Shown: piece after piece, positions 16,405 to 26,550 of the stretch
Position numbering within the stretch: the stretch's first letter is position 1
Layout of the letters: every line of letters starts with the position of its first letter
Program-made: the position numbers and the translations under genes
The notes under the pieces: model-generated
Seen by the model: only the letters and a program-made list of their open reading frames with translations
Told to the model about the DNA's origin: nothing
Databases searched by the model: none
Source of the DNA: Desulfonatronum thiosulfatophilum
GTDB lineage: Bacteria; Desulfobacterota; Desulfovibrionia; Desulfovibrionales; Desulfonatronaceae
Assembly (NCBI RefSeq): GCF_900104215.1
Contig: NZ_FMXO01000010.1
Coordinates: forward strand, 108,064-172,063
Direction of reading: 5' to 3'
Length of the DNA stretch: 64,000 bases

Positions 16405-16555
16405 TTGGTACTCCTTGCGTCTTTGGGTCAGCAACTTCTTTTGTCAGAATGGAACCGGATCGGCTTGCGTGATGTTATGCGAATACGCAAAAGCAAGGCA
16501 AGCGAACCGCTTGAAGATTTCTTGTAGTCATGTCCGCATATTGGCATGCCCGGTT

Positions 16556-19552
16556 CTACCAGTTCATGGTGGCCTTCCAGGCCGCGGTCAGTTCTTCGAC
16601 GGCAGCGGCGATGATTGTGGATGGGCCGTGGTTGACGCGCAGGAAGGGCTCCGGGATGACCCGGCCGATGCGGCCCAGGATTTGGCCCCTGAAATGTTCT
16701 TCGAATGCCTGGGTCTGTTCCGGCGCGACGCAGACCAGAAGTCGTCCGGCGGATTCGCTGTAGAGCAGGATTTCCGAAGCGAGTTCGCCGGGACAGGCCG
16801 GAACGAGGGCCAGGTCGATCTCTGCTCCGAGACGTCCGGCAATGGCCATTTCCGCCACGGCGACACCCAGTCCGCCGTCGGAGAGGTCATGGGCCGCTCG
16901 AACAAGTCCGGCTCGAATGGTTGCATGCAGGGTCTGGTAACGGCGGCGGTTGGCCAGAGCGTCCACCTGGGGGACATGGCCGGAGGCAAGCCCGAGTTCA
17001 GAGGCAAATTCGCTGCCGCCCAGCTCGTTGCGCGTCGTGCCGAGCAGATAGATCGCGTCGCCGGGCTGTTTGAAGTCCGACGTGACGCAGGTCCGGACAT
17101 CTTCCACCATGCCGACCAGGCTGAAGAGCACCGTGGGCGGCACGGATATTTTCACCCCGCCCACGGAGTAGTCGTTCTTCATGGAATCCTTGCCGGAAAC
17201 GCAGGGCACGCCGTAGGCGAGGCAATAATGGGCCAGGGCCTGGTTGGCCCGGACCAGCTGCGCCAGCTTGTAGCGTCCATCCGGCGTCTTTTCGGACTGG
17301 ACGGGATCGCACCAGCAAAAATTGTCCACCCCGGCCATGCGCGACGGATCCGCGCCCACGGCAACGGCGTTGCGCACGGCTTCGTCCACGGCGTTGGCGG
17401 TCATCCAGTAGGTGTCCAGGTCGCTGAACTTGGGGCAGATGCCATGGGACACCACCAGTCCGGTGTCGGAATCCAGCAGCGGTCTGAGCACCGCGGCGTC
17501 CGTGGGACCGTCGTTTTGGGGGCCCATCAGCGGCTTGATCACGCTGCCGCCCTGGACCTCGTGGTCGTACTGGCGGATCACGTACTCCTTGCTGCATACG
17601 TTGAGCCGGCCGAGAATGCGCTTGAGCAGGTCGCCGTGGTCCCTGGTCGGGGAGATCTCCACGTCGGCTTGCGTCGGCGGGATCCACTCGGCCTCGAGCT
17701 GCATCTGGGGCGTGCCCTCGTGCAGAAAGGCCATTTCCAGGCAGCCCACGGTTTTCTGGCCAAAGCGGATATGAAAGAGCCCGCTGTCCGTGAAATGGCC
17801 AAGGGCAGTCGCTTCCACGTCCATCTGTTCGGCCAGCGCCAGAAAAGCTTCCAGATCCTGGGGGGCCACGGCCGCGGTCATCCGTTCCTGGGCCTCGGAC
17901 AACAGGATTTCCCAGGGCATCAGCCCGTCGTACTTCAGGGGAGCCAGATGCAGATCCAGGTCGCAGCCGCCGCTGTCCTGGGCCATTTCACCCACCGAGG
18001 AACTTAAGCCGCCGGCTCCGTTGTCCGTGATGGCCTGATAGAGGCCGCGGTCCCGGGCCACCATCAGGAAGTCGTACATCTTGCGCTGGGTGATGGGATC
18101 GCCGATCTGCACCGCCGTGGCCGGGGAGTCCTCGTGCAACTCCTCCGACGAGAAGGTGGCCCCATGGATGCCGTCCTTGCCGATCCGCCCGCCGACCATC
18201 ACGATGACGTCGCCGGGGCGGGCTTTCTTGATGTGGCTGGGACGGTCCCCGATCATGGCCGGCATGATGCCGATGGTGCCGCAGAAGATCAGCGGCTTTC
18301 CCAGGAAGCGCTCATGAAAGACCAGCGAGCCGTTGACCGTGGGAATGCCGGACTTGTTCCCGCCGTGCTCCACGCCCTCGCGCACGCCCTCCAGGACCCG
18401 CCGGGGATGGAGCAGCCGCGGGGGCAGGGGCTGATCGTAAAACGGCGAGCCCAGGCAGAAGACATCGGTGTTGCAGAGCAGGTTCGCGCCCAGGCCGGTA
18501 CCCATGGGGTCGCGGTTCACGCCCACGATCCCGGTCAGCGCCCCGCCGTAGGGGTCCAGGGCCGAAGGGCTGTTGTGGGTTTCCACCTTAATGCAGATGT
18601 TGTGGTTCTCGGCAAAGCGGATCACCCCGGCGTTGTCCTTGAACACCGAAAGACAGATGTCGTCTTTGCCCATCCGCCGACGCAGAGTTGCTGTGGGGTT
18701 CTGAATGAACGTCTTGTAGAGGCTGTTGACGGTTTCAGTGCGTCCGGCGTCGCGGTTGCGATAGGTGATCCGGGCGCAGAAGATCTTGTGTTTGCAGTGC
18801 TCGGACCAGGTTTGGGCCAGGGCTTCCAGCTCCACGTCCGTGGGGTGTTCCGGCAGGCCTTGCGCTTCGCGGGCCGAACGGATTTCAGGGCGTTCATAGT
18901 AGCCGCGAATGGCCTGCATCTCGTCCAGACTGAGGGCCAGAACCCCTTTGCGGCTGATCTCCATCAAATCCTTGTCGTTCAAGCCGGATAGGGGAATGGT
19001 CTGGACCGTGTCGCTGGGACGTCCGACCACTTGGGCGGCCCGGGCCGGGAAGCCGGAAGAAGCCTGCCAGTCGGAAAAACTCTTGATCTCGAAGCGCTGG
19101 ATCAGTTCGTTGGCCAGCAGGTCCGCGGCAATGCGCCGGACATCGGCCTCGGTCAGGTTGCCGGAAAGCAGGTAACGGGTGGCGGTGTATACGGCAAAAT
19201 CCCGCGGAAGGGGCTTGGGCAGCCCCAGGACCATGGCCACGCTTTGCGCCGCGGTGCGGCCTTCATTGTCCGTGACGCCCGGACGGAACCCCACTTCCAG
19301 GGTCCAGTCGAAACCATCGGGAGCGGGCAAGGGAGAAAGAGACGCCACGTGCAGAATGGGGTCGTCCAGGACATGGCGCTCCATAACAAGCTGGATCTGC
19401 TGCTCGTCAAGGCCGGCAACCGTGAATACCTTGACGGTCGACACCTTGTGCACGGCCATGCCCAGTTCCTGGTAAATTTTTTGGCCTACACGGTTGCCGA
19501 GGGTGTCGCTCACATGGTCCCTAGGGCCTACTTCCACTCGCCACAACGTCAT
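16556..19552 (-). CDS. purL: Phosphoribosylformylglycinamidine synthase, PurS-like + PurL fusion
   Basis: ATP-dependent amidation of FGAR to FGAM, fourth step of purine synthesis. The 998-residue chain begins with two PurS-like repeats (WRVEVGPRDHVSDTLGNRVG and WTLEVGFRPGVTDNEGRTAA). These are followed by the PurL body with TWSEHCKHKIF, VKVETHNSPSALDPYGGALT, NDGPTDAAVL and SGKDSMKNDY. It ends after the second AIR-synthase-like half (HDLSDGGLGVAVAEMAIAG), with no glutaminase domain, so a separate PurQ must supply ammonia. ATG 19552 follows AGGAG; an upstream in-frame ATG at 19573 does not. It is transcribed alone toward the helicase gene. Confidence 0.95.
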   Translation of the reverse strand: MTLWRVEVGPRDHVSDTLGNRVGQKIYQELGMAVHKVSTVKVFTVAGLDEQQIQLVMERHVLDDPILHVASLSPLPAPDGFDWTLEVGFRPGVTDNEGRTAAQSVAMVLGLPKPLPRDFAVYTATRYLLSGNLTEADVRRIAADLLANELIQRFEIKSFSDWQASSGFPARAAQVVGRPSDTVQTIPLSGLNDKDLMEISRKGVLALSLDEMQAIRGYYERPEIRSAREAQGLPEHPTDVELEALAQTWSEHCKHKIFCARITYRNRDAGRTETVNSLYKTFIQNPTATLRRRMGKDDICLSVFKDNAGVIRFAENHNICIKVETHNSPSALDPYGGALTGIVGVNRDPMGTGLGANLLCNTDVFCLGSPFYDQPLPPRLLHPRRVLEGVREGVEHGGNKSGIPTVNGSLVFHERFLGKPLIFCGTIGIMPAMIGDRPSHIKKARPGDVIVMVGGRIGKDGIHGATFSSEELHEDSPATAVQIGDPITQRKMYDFLMVARDRGLYQAITDNGAGGLSSSVGEMAQDSGGCDLDLHLAPLKYDGLMPWEILLSEAQERMTAAVAPQDLEAFLALAEQMDVEATALGHFTDSGLFHIRFGQKTVGCLEMAFLHEGTPQMQLEAEWIPPTQADVEISPTRDHGDLLKRILGRLNVCSKEYVIRQYDHEVQGGSVIKPLMGPQNDGPTDAAVLRPLLDSDTGLVVSHGICPKFSDLDTYWMTANAVDEAVRNAVAVGADPSRMAGVDNFCWCDPVQSEKTPDGRYKLAQLVRANQALAHYCLAYGVPCVSGKDSMKNDYSVGGVKISVPPTVLFSLVGMVEDVRTCVTSDFKQPGDAIYLLGTTRNELGGSEFASELGLASGHVPQVDALANRRRYQTLHATIRAGLVRAAHDLSDGGLGVAVAEMAIAGRLGAEIDLALVPACPGELASEILLYSESAGRLLVCVAPEQTQAFEEHFRGQILGRIGRVIPEPFLRVNHGPSTIIAAAVEELTAAWKATMNW

Positions 19553-19691
19553 ATTCTTGCTCCTGTGTCCCAAAAAAAATCATAGAGGGGCTTCCATTCG
19601 GAAGCTTGTCTTGCTCTTGCGGATTGCAACGCCAACAATCCTTAGGCGTTGTCCAAGCAGTTCCTGTCTGCAACCAGTTGTTGCTGAAAAA

Positions 19692-19851
19692 ACGGTAACG
19701 ACTCAGTACAGTCGGGGTATGGCATCAATTCGGCAATGGATTCCCCCCCTTGCGGGAATGACTTTTTTTCAACAACGTCTCCGGGTCAGTCATACCCGCG
19801 AAGGCGGGTATCCAGTCCGCTTTTACTCGGATGGGCTGAGTCGTTACCGCT
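19692..19851. repeat. 160-bp hairpin element with 14-bp perfect terminal inverted repeats
   Basis: CGGTAACGACTCAG at 19692-19705 recurs inverted at 19838-19851. Inside lie two REP-type units in opposite orientation: 19737-19762 (minus) and 19789-19815 (plus). This fills most of the 366-bp gap upstream of purL. The terminal sequence resembles GTAACTGCTCAG at 14689. No coding capacity. Confidence 0.75.
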
Positions 19852-19918
19852 GTCCTTATGACAGGAAGGCAGACGTGAGATCTGTTCGATTGTTCGTTTT
19901 GCGGATAAGACGCCTAAG

Positions 19919-22357
19919 TTACGGTGCAGCCAAGGTTTCAGGTTTTTCCGTGACCACAATCGTGTTGCCGCCGCTCCGTTTGGCCGAATATGACGCTCGA
20001 TCCGCTCGGCTGAGAAAACTCTCCGCTGATTCCCCCGCCAAATATTCGCTGATTCCGATGCTGAAACTGATTTCCGAGGCGAAGGTCTCAGCCACGCTTT
20101 TATTGATGCGGTCCGCCAGGTGAGCCAGTTGTTCGGCGGAGGATTCCGTTGCGAGGATGACAAACTCATCGCCGCCGTAACGGGCGGGAAAGTCCGCGCC
20201 CTTGCGGCAGGTATCGCGAAATATCTTGCCGACGTTGCGCAGCACCTCGTCGCCGGCCTGGTGCCCTTTGGTGTCGTTGATCAGTTTGAATCTGTCCATG
20301 TCGCAGAATATCAGGCTCAGTGCGTGCCTGTTGCGGAGAGCCCGGCTGATTTCCCGGCGCAGGATCTCGTGAAAATAGCGTTGGTTGAACAGCCCGGTCA
20401 AATCGTCAAGCATGGCTTGCTGCCGGAGTTTTTCTTCCAGACGGCGTATGGTGGTCAGGTCACGTCCAACGACTAGGTAATCGGCGGGTTCACCCGGCAA
20501 GGCGGGCAGGGGAGAGAAGATCAACTCCAGGGGGATGGCCGGTCCGCCTTCTATAAAAAGGACGGCTTCCTGGGGATCGCTCATGGTTTGCAGGAGATGC
20601 TCGTCCCAGACCTCGGCGAAAGCCCCGGCCGGAGTCGTGATGGAGAAAAGATTGCGGCCGACGAGTTCTGCCGGCAGCAGTTTCGAAGTGAAGGTGATGA
20701 TGCCGCTGGGGGTTACGGTGAGTATCACGTCCCGCATGGCGTTGACCAAGCCCTTCAGGAAGTTTCGCTGCTTGTGCATGCTCAGCTGCAGTCCGGCAAT
20801 ATCCTGAATATCTTCCAGCAGCAGCAGAATTCCGGGCCGCTGCGCATCCGAGAACTTGTGAGCGGTGAAGTAGAGGCAGGGCGTGTTGATGTCCGGAGTC
20901 ATGGAAGCGGGGCAGTTCAGGGAACTGATGGACCGGGTGCTTTCATCCCGGATGAACTCAGGCCATGCTGTTTCGGAATTGAGCAGTCCGATGGCCCGCA
21001 AGACAGAGGAGATGTCTCGGCCGTGGATGCTCTTCGTACGCAGGAGCCGAAGCAGGCTGGGATTGGCGGCAACGACCTCGCCGGATTCATTGAGTCGGGC
21101 CACGCCTACGGGAAGACCATCCAGCATGCCGGCCTTTTCTTCCAGGACCGCGGTTCGTTGCATGTACCGCTCCAGGGCCAATGCCGCGAAAATCGCGTAT
21201 TGCCGCAACTGGACCAAGGTTTCATGGGGCAGATCCTTTTGATGGATGCGCAACTCGCCCCAGGTGGCGGGGCCGACCTGCATGGGAATGCCCAATCCCT
21301 TGAAGGTCCAGGCCAGCTCATGAAATGGTACAAAAGTCTGGACTTCGGAAACAGTCGAGCCCTGATGGCGCCGGAACAATGTCCAGCCCTGTCCTTGAGG
21401 CCAGGCAAGGCCAAGTTCCCAGTTCTGCAGATTCCATTGGTGAAAAAGATGCTTCTGAAAAATCCGGGCCAGAGTCTGCACTCCGCCGGTGGATTGGGAC
21501 AGATCCAAGCTCAGGAAAAAAAGTCGTTGGGTCGTTTCCATGGACTGGGAATGCAGATGCAGGTCAGCCTCCTGGTCCGAGAGATTCAATAGTTCCGTCA
21601 GCGCCTTAAAGCGGCGCAGGATGGACTCGCGCAGCTGCTCGAAGCCTGAGTCGTGGCCTGGAGCGTCATGCAGCACCCCCTGGAGCAAATGCTTGAAACG
21701 GAGCAGTTCCAGTGGGTCGGTTTCTCTTTCCATTTCCAAATCGGACCACTGTGAACCAAGGATGACACATTGCTGAAAAGCCGAATGTTCTTTCAAGGAG
21801 TCCATGTCGTGGTGCCGGGATATGGCTTCCAGGATTTCCTCCGGCAGATCCCACTGGCGGAGCAGTTCCACGCTGAGAGCCGCATGGTCACGGTCATTGG
21901 GGAGGCGGGCCTGCAGCAGCCGGGAAATGTTCATCAGCAAAGCGCTGAGATAGGCGATGTCAGCCTTCTCCGGACAGAGGCGTTCGGCAAGACATTGAGC
22001 GACCAGAGCCGACCAGATGGTCTTTCGCCAGGTGTGAAAATTTTGCTGCTTGCATTTCGTGGAAAGAAAGATGGACTGGTACAGGGAGACACTGAGCGTG
22101 ATTTTCAGAAGTTCCAGGGTCCCGAGGATGACCGCCGCCCGCTTCAGGTCCAGAACTTTCTGATTCAGGGCGTAAAAGGGAGAATTGACAAGAGCGAGGA
22201 TATTCGTGGTCAGGACCGGATCTGACTTGATGAACTGAGCGATGCGGTTGAAATCCGGGAAGGGGCAAGCAATTTCCCGGACAAGCGCCACCAGGGCGGG
22301 CGCAAAAGTCTTGTTCAGACTTGCGGCAAGGGACTCAATGGAATTCGTGGTAGCCAT
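19919..22357 (-). CDS. HDOD-PAS-GGDEF diguanylate cyclase
   Basis: Soluble signalling protein of 812 residues. Residues about 15-230 form an HDOD domain (IAQFIKSDPVLTTNILALVN). A GAF-like middle region is followed by a PAS-type segment (LPVGVARLNESGEVVAANPS) and a second one before the C-terminal GGDEF domain. GGDEF 728-732 is intact (RYGGDEFVIL) with FCDMDRFKLIND and LTGLFNQRYFHEIL, so c-di-GMP synthesis is expected. The inhibitory-site RxxD is KGAD, which may weaken product inhibition. Start ATG 22357 lies 27 bp after the polyprenyl synthase stop, so the two are probably co-transcribed. Confidence 0.9.
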   Translation of the reverse strand: MATTNSIESLAASLNKTFAPALVALVREIACPFPDFNRIAQFIKSDPVLTTNILALVNSPFYALNQKVLDLKRAAVILGTLELLKITLSVSLYQSIFLSTKCKQQNFHTWRKTIWSALVAQCLAERLCPEKADIAYLSALLMNISRLLQARLPNDRDHAALSVELLRQWDLPEEILEAISRHHDMDSLKEHSAFQQCVILGSQWSDLEMERETDPLELLRFKHLLQGVLHDAPGHDSGFEQLRESILRRFKALTELLNLSDQEADLHLHSQSMETTQRLFFLSLDLSQSTGGVQTLARIFQKHLFHQWNLQNWELGLAWPQGQGWTLFRRHQGSTVSEVQTFVPFHELAWTFKGLGIPMQVGPATWGELRIHQKDLPHETLVQLRQYAIFAALALERYMQRTAVLEEKAGMLDGLPVGVARLNESGEVVAANPSLLRLLRTKSIHGRDISSVLRAIGLLNSETAWPEFIRDESTRSISSLNCPASMTPDINTPCLYFTAHKFSDAQRPGILLLLEDIQDIAGLQLSMHKQRNFLKGLVNAMRDVILTVTPSGIITFTSKLLPAELVGRNLFSITTPAGAFAEVWDEHLLQTMSDPQEAVLFIEGGPAIPLELIFSPLPALPGEPADYLVVGRDLTTIRRLEEKLRQQAMLDDLTGLFNQRYFHEILRREISRALRNRHALSLIFCDMDRFKLINDTKGHQAGDEVLRNVGKIFRDTCRKGADFPARYGGDEFVILATESSAEQLAHLADRINKSVAETFASEISFSIGISEYLAGESAESFLSRADRASYSAKRSGGNTIVVTEKPETLAAP

Positions 22358-22384
22358 TATTCCTGCGCGGCAGCGTTGGTACGC

Positions 22385-23428
22385 CTATTTTTCCCGGTGC
22401 AGAGTGTGGTGGAGAGCTTCCCGAAGAGCCGTGCATTCCCGGGTTTGTTCGAGATTGGAGAGGGCATTGTCGGCCAGGGAGACGAAATGGGCAGCCCGAT
22501 CAAGGGTCTGTTGGACACAGCCGGTGGAGCGTACGGCCTGGATGATTTGATCATGGCGTGCACGGTTTTGATCGGAAAGAACGCCATGATCTGAGGTGGC
22601 GCCCAGGTCGCGGATCCAGGCCAGGGTTTCATGCCGCTGATGCTCGGCGATGGATTCCAGGTAGGATATCAACGGCAGTGTCAGTTTGCCTTCGCGCAAA
22701 TCATTGCCCACTGGCTTCCCGGCCACTTCAGCCTTGGCTGAATAGTCCAGGGCGTCATCCGTGAGCTGGAAGGCGATGCCCAGATTGATGCCGAAGTCCA
22801 GGGCGGCTTGTTCCACTGCTGGTCCCGAGTTGGAGACGAGTGCGCCGCAGTGGCAGGAGGCCTGGATCAGGTAGGCGGTTTTTCCGGTGATGATTTCCAG
22901 ATAGTGTTCCTGGGACAGGGTGGGGTTCTTGATCCATTCCAGTTCCTGGATTTCTCCGGAAGCCGTGCGCATGATGGCGTCGGCCACGCGCCAGCTCAGG
23001 CGGGTATCCCCGTACTCGGCAACCAGACGATTGCCCAGGGCCAGGAGAACATCGCCAGCCAGGATGGTTTCGGTTCTGCCGAAGATCAGGTGCGCCGTGG
23101 TCTGACCCCGGCGCAGGTCGCTGCCGTCCAGGATGTCGTCGTGCAGCAGGGTGGCTGAGTGCAGAAATTCCATGGCACAGGCCAGGGGATAGATATCACG
23201 CGATGCCGGAAGCGGGTCTGGTGATTTTTTTCCTGCCGAAAAGCATCGGGAGAAAAGAATGGTCAGCAGAGGGCGTAGGCGCTTGCCGCCCGCCCGGAGA
23301 ACATGCTCGGCCACCGGACGAACCAGTTCCGGTAATTGTCGGGTTTCCCGGCCGAGATAATCATTAATGACCGGCAGTTCGTCTTTGAAAAATTGTTGGA
23401 GATGGTGCATCGAGTAGCTGTTATCCAC
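22385..23428 (-). CDS. Trans-polyprenyl diphosphate synthase (octaprenyl type)
   Basis: Makes the long prenyl chain of menaquinone by repeated addition of isopentenyl diphosphate. The 347-residue protein has the all-alpha isoprenoid synthase fold with GGKRLRPLL, the first Asp-rich motif LLHDDILDGSDLRRG, GDVLLALG, and the second motif FQLTDDALDYSA followed by GKPVGNDLREGKLTLPLI. Small residues before the first DDxxD are consistent with a long-chain product; exact chain length cannot be read. Start ATG 23428 or the in-frame ATG six codons later. It lies 75 bp after cobT. Confidence 0.92.
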   Translation of the reverse strand: MDNSYSMHHLQQFFKDELPVINDYLGRETRQLPELVRPVAEHVLRAGGKRLRPLLTILFSRCFSAGKKSPDPLPASRDIYPLACAMEFLHSATLLHDDILDGSDLRRGQTTAHLIFGRTETILAGDVLLALGNRLVAEYGDTRLSWRVADAIMRTASGEIQELEWIKNPTLSQEHYLEIITGKTAYLIQASCHCGALVSNSGPAVEQAALDFGINLGIAFQLTDDALDYSAKAEVAGKPVGNDLREGKLTLPLISYLESIAEHQRHETLAWIRDLGATSDHGVLSDQNRARHDQIIQAVRSTGCVQQTLDRAAHFVSLADNALSNLEQTRECTALREALHHTLHREK

Positions 23429-23503
23429 TTCCCGTGTCTAAGGCAAGGAGTTGTGTTCGGCGTGGGTTTCTACGTGTGAATGGCAGTTGCCGGATCCGAT
23501 ACA

Positions 23504-24622
23504 TCAGGCGGAGTCGTCGGAACCGCTGACGCCGGCATCGGCAAAGCTGGCCATATTGTTGTACATTGCCGCTGCAGCACGGAGAATGGGGATCGCCAAC
23601 GCGACACCCGTACCCTCGCCCAGACGCATGCCCAGATCCAGGATGGGACGGACGCGGAGGTGGTGCAGGATGACGCTGTGCCCAGGTTCCGCTGAACCAT
23701 GAGCGAAAAATGCGTAATCACCCACGGAAGGGTGGATCTTCCACGCCGCCACATAGGCTGCCGTGGAGATGAATCCGTCAATGACGACCGCAAGCTTGCG
23801 ACGTGCGCAGCCCAGGATCAGCCCGCTCAAACATGCGATTTCCAGCCCGCCCAGAGCGGCCAGGGTCCGCATGGGGTCGGCGGGGGGCAATTCAACATGA
23901 TTGGTCTGCAAGGCCCTGCCAACCACTCCAGCCTTGTGGCGGATTTCCTGCTCGTTCAAGCCGGTGCCCGGGCCGGTGATCGTTTCCGGAGGAAGATCCA
24001 GATACGCGCAGTACAGGGCCGTGGCCGCGGTGGTGTTCGCTATTCCCATTTCCCCCGTGCCCACCACGCGTATTCCTTCGTTCGCGGCCTGCTCGGCCAG
24101 CGAGATTCCCAGTTCCACGGCGCTGATGCACTCCTGGAGGCTCATGGCCGGCCCGGCGCTGATATCCGCGGTGCCCTGCGCGATCTTGCGGTTCAGGAGA
24201 CCGGGCGTGTCCGCAAAATCGGCTCCCTTGACGCCCACGTCCACCACGCGCAGTTCCACATCCGAGGATCGGGTGAAAACATTGACGGCCGCGCCGCCGT
24301 TCAGGAAGTTGAACACCATTTGGCGGGTCACTTCCTGGGGAAATTTGCTTACCCCCCTGGCGGCCACGCCATGATCCGCGGCGCAGGTGTAGATCCGGGC
24401 CGGATCGGCCTGAGGAAGGTTGCCGCGACCGGCGGCCATGCTGATCAGGGTCAGTCGCAGGGCCAGGTCTTCCAGCCTGCCGAGGCTGCCCCTGGGTTTC
24501 GTCAGGTTGTCCAGTCTGGCTTGAATGTCCGGCGTGGCGGACTTGTTCAGCGCACTGATGGCCGCTGTGCATTCCTGGAGAATTGTTCCTGTTGATCCGG
24601 AAGAAATGGAGGAGAGGGACAT
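23504..24622 (-). CDS. cobT: Nicotinate-nucleotide:dimethylbenzimidazole phosphoribosyltransferase
   Basis: Forms the alpha-ribazole phosphate of the lower loop of cobalamin. The 372-residue protein carries KPRGSLGRLEDLA, CAADHGVAARGVSKFPQEVT, the GEMGIANTTAA substrate loop and the C-terminal VIDGFISTAAYVAA followed by HGSAEPGH, with the catalytic-type Glu in RLGEGTG. Several in-frame ATGs exist; the one at 24622 has AGGA seven bases upstream, and 24628 is the alternative. Only about 20 bp separate it from pfk, suggesting one transcript. With cbiK and cbiA/dsrN it reflects de novo B12 or related tetrapyrrole synthesis. Confidence 0.95.
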   Translation of the reverse strand: MSLSSISSGSTGTILQECTAAISALNKSATPDIQARLDNLTKPRGSLGRLEDLALRLTLISMAAGRGNLPQADPARIYTCAADHGVAARGVSKFPQEVTRQMVFNFLNGGAAVNVFTRSSDVELRVVDVGVKGADFADTPGLLNRKIAQGTADISAGPAMSLQECISAVELGISLAEQAANEGIRVVGTGEMGIANTTAATALYCAYLDLPPETITGPGTGLNEQEIRHKAGVVGRALQTNHVELPPADPMRTLAALGGLEIACLSGLILGCARRKLAVVIDGFISTAAYVAAWKIHPSVGDYAFFAHGSAEPGHSVILHHLRVRPILDLGMRLGEGTGVALAIPILRAAAAMYNNMASFADAGVSGSDDSA

Positions 24623-24641
24623 GGTCATGTCCTGGAGGCGG

Positions 24642-26003
24642 TTAGATTTTGCATGTCGTTCCCTGAGGGTATTGGTCAAGATTCGTCTTCATGTGCACGG
24701 GTTGACCGGTGGACTGCAACACGGCTTGCCAATAGTTGCTGACGGTGCTGATGGATTTGCGTTTTCCGGCAACCAGGCTCAGGGGGAGGTGAATGTAGTG
24801 TCCGTGTAATTTGCTCACGACCATTCCTGTCTTGCCGGCCATAGCGGCATGTACGGCATTCTGCCCCAGAAATCCGCAGTAGACGCGATCATTGGCATTG
24901 GCGGGAATCGAGCGGATGATGTAGCTGGGATCGATGAATTTAAGCGTGTACTCGGTGTTCTTGGACTTGAAGTAAATGTCGATTTCGCGGCGCAGCAATC
25001 CGCAGATGTCGCGCAGGACCGGATTGCCGGAGGCGTCGGTTTCACTGGAGGCGGCGAGCAGGTCCTGGCCCGCGCCTTCGGCCACCACGACCACGGCATG
25101 GCCCCGGCGGCGGATACGATCATCCAGGGCTTGTAGAAAACCGTTCTGGCCGTGAATCTCGAAGGGATCTTCGGGAATCAGGACGAAATTGACATCCTTC
25201 AAGGCCAGGGTGGCCTGAGCGGCAATAAATCCTGCCTCTCTGCCCATGAGTTTGACCATTCCGATGCCGTTGGGAGCGCCCAGGGCCTCGGTATGCGCGC
25301 AACGGATCGCTTCAGTGGCCTTTTCCACCGCTGTATCGAAGCCGAAGGAACGGGGGACGAAATTGATGTCGTTGTCGATGGTTTTGGGAATCCCGATCAC
25401 GGACAGCTTCAGCTTGCGTTTCGCGACTTCCTCCTGGATTTTCAGGGACGCCTGCATGGTGCCGTCTCCGCCGATCAGGAACAAAACGCTGACGTTCATT
25501 CGCTCCAGGGCGTCGACAATATCTTCAGGTGACTGCGGCCCCCGGGAGGAGGAAAGGATGGTTCCGCCGAATTCATGAATATTTGCGACTTTGTCCGGAG
25601 TCAGTTCCATGAGGTGGTGGCCGAACTCAGGGATGAAACCCTGCAGGCCGTAGCGGATTCCCAAAATGCCGGCCACGCCGTAACTGTGGTGCGCGGTCAT
25701 GACCAGGGCGCGAATGACGTCGTTGATGCCGGGGCAGAGGCCGCCGCAGGTGACGATGGCGCATTTCGTTTTGGGAGGGTCGAAATAGAGGCTTGAACGA
25801 GGTCCCGCGGGTTCGAAGTCATAGGTCTGCATGGACATGGAGCCGGACTCGCCTTCCTCGTTGGCGACAAAAAGCTGGACACGCTGATCGTCCTTAATGA
25901 ACAAGGCGCATTCCATGTGTGAACGGATTTTCGCAGGACCCAGATCAGGAATTTTCGTGGAAACCTTATCTGGTCTGCTGACGTCGGATGTTGCTTCTTT
26001 CAT
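24642..26003 (-). CDS. ATP-dependent 6-phosphofructokinase (TP0108-like/plant-type clade)
   Basis: Phosphorylates fructose 6-phosphate. The 453-residue protein has an N-terminal extension of about 80 residues, then CAIVTCGGLCPGINDVIRAL, the phosphate-donor site IGGDGTMQA and the catalytic PKTIDNDI, GFDTAVEKATEAI and MGREAGFIA segments. GGDGT rather than GGDD indicates ATP rather than pyrophosphate as phosphoryl donor. Length and N-terminal extension fit the long PFK clade common in Desulfovibrionales. It is the first gene of the pfk-cobT-polyprenyl synthase-HDOD/GGDEF run on the minus strand. Confidence 0.93.
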   Translation of the reverse strand: MKEATSDVSRPDKVSTKIPDLGPAKIRSHMECALFIKDDQRVQLFVANEEGESGSMSMQTYDFEPAGPRSSLYFDPPKTKCAIVTCGGLCPGINDVIRALVMTAHHSYGVAGILGIRYGLQGFIPEFGHHLMELTPDKVANIHEFGGTILSSSRGPQSPEDIVDALERMNVSVLFLIGGDGTMQASLKIQEEVAKRKLKLSVIGIPKTIDNDINFVPRSFGFDTAVEKATEAIRCAHTEALGAPNGIGMVKLMGREAGFIAAQATLALKDVNFVLIPEDPFEIHGQNGFLQALDDRIRRRGHAVVVVAEGAGQDLLAASSETDASGNPVLRDICGLLRREIDIYFKSKNTEYTLKFIDPSYIIRSIPANANDRVYCGFLGQNAVHAAMAGKTGMVVSKLHGHYIHLPLSLVAGKRKSISTVSNYWQAVLQSTGQPVHMKTNLDQYPQGTTCKI

Positions 26004-26299
26004 TCTAAACCCCCGGATTTTAAGTAACGCTCAACGGCCGGGCACGCCGCCAACATTAAAGACGGATTGAATCCCCGGTTCTTGAGCGGTTACCAATAAG
26101 ATGTCAGATATTTGTATTTTGTGGAACGCACAAAAACTCAAGTATGAAGAAAAGAGTTGGGGAAGGCAAATCCTCGGCAGCGTTCGGATCCCCCAATGAA
26201 GGTTTCGTCCAGGCATGACCATCCCGTTGTCAATCCGTACCCGCGATCGCGACTTGAGTTTTCGTGACAGATTGGCATTGTATGTCCTGAGAACCAGCC

Positions 26300-26345
26300 T
26301 TGACACAAATTTCCCAATCGGATAGTCGACTTTCTCAATTGAGAA
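26300..26345 (+). promoter_or_regulatory. Candidate promoter with 14-bp palindrome upstream of the dsrMKJOP region
   Basis: TTGACA at 26300-26305 could be a -35 box (a -10 at about 26323 is weak). Just downstream lies the perfect palindrome TTCTCAATTGAGAA (26332-26345), placed like an operator. The rest of the 547-bp gap between pfk and the RsbRD-N gene shows no gene. Confidence 0.4.
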
Positions 26346-26550
26346 TAGAGACAGATAGTCGCGTGACGCAACGCCTAAGCTGTCAACTCAACCGGGGTCG
26401 AAAGGGCCCGATTCTTTTTCCAGAGGGTGAATGGAGTTGCTCTGTCATGAACATTTCAAGGACATTGCGTATTCATCCCACTGCTCATCTCATTTCCACG
26501 GTATTACACCTTTTATACACCAGCCGGATTCACGGCATTTGCTGATTTTT

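Noticed and set aside
15094..18007. Long plus-strand frames opposite the helicase and purL
   Set aside because: Both minus-strand genes carry complete motif sets; the plus frames have no start signals or domains.
19780..19820. CRISPR-like repeat suggested by recurring 27-bp palindromes
   Set aside because: Copies are paired in inverted orientation and scattered singly over 32 kb, without regular spacers or cas genes.
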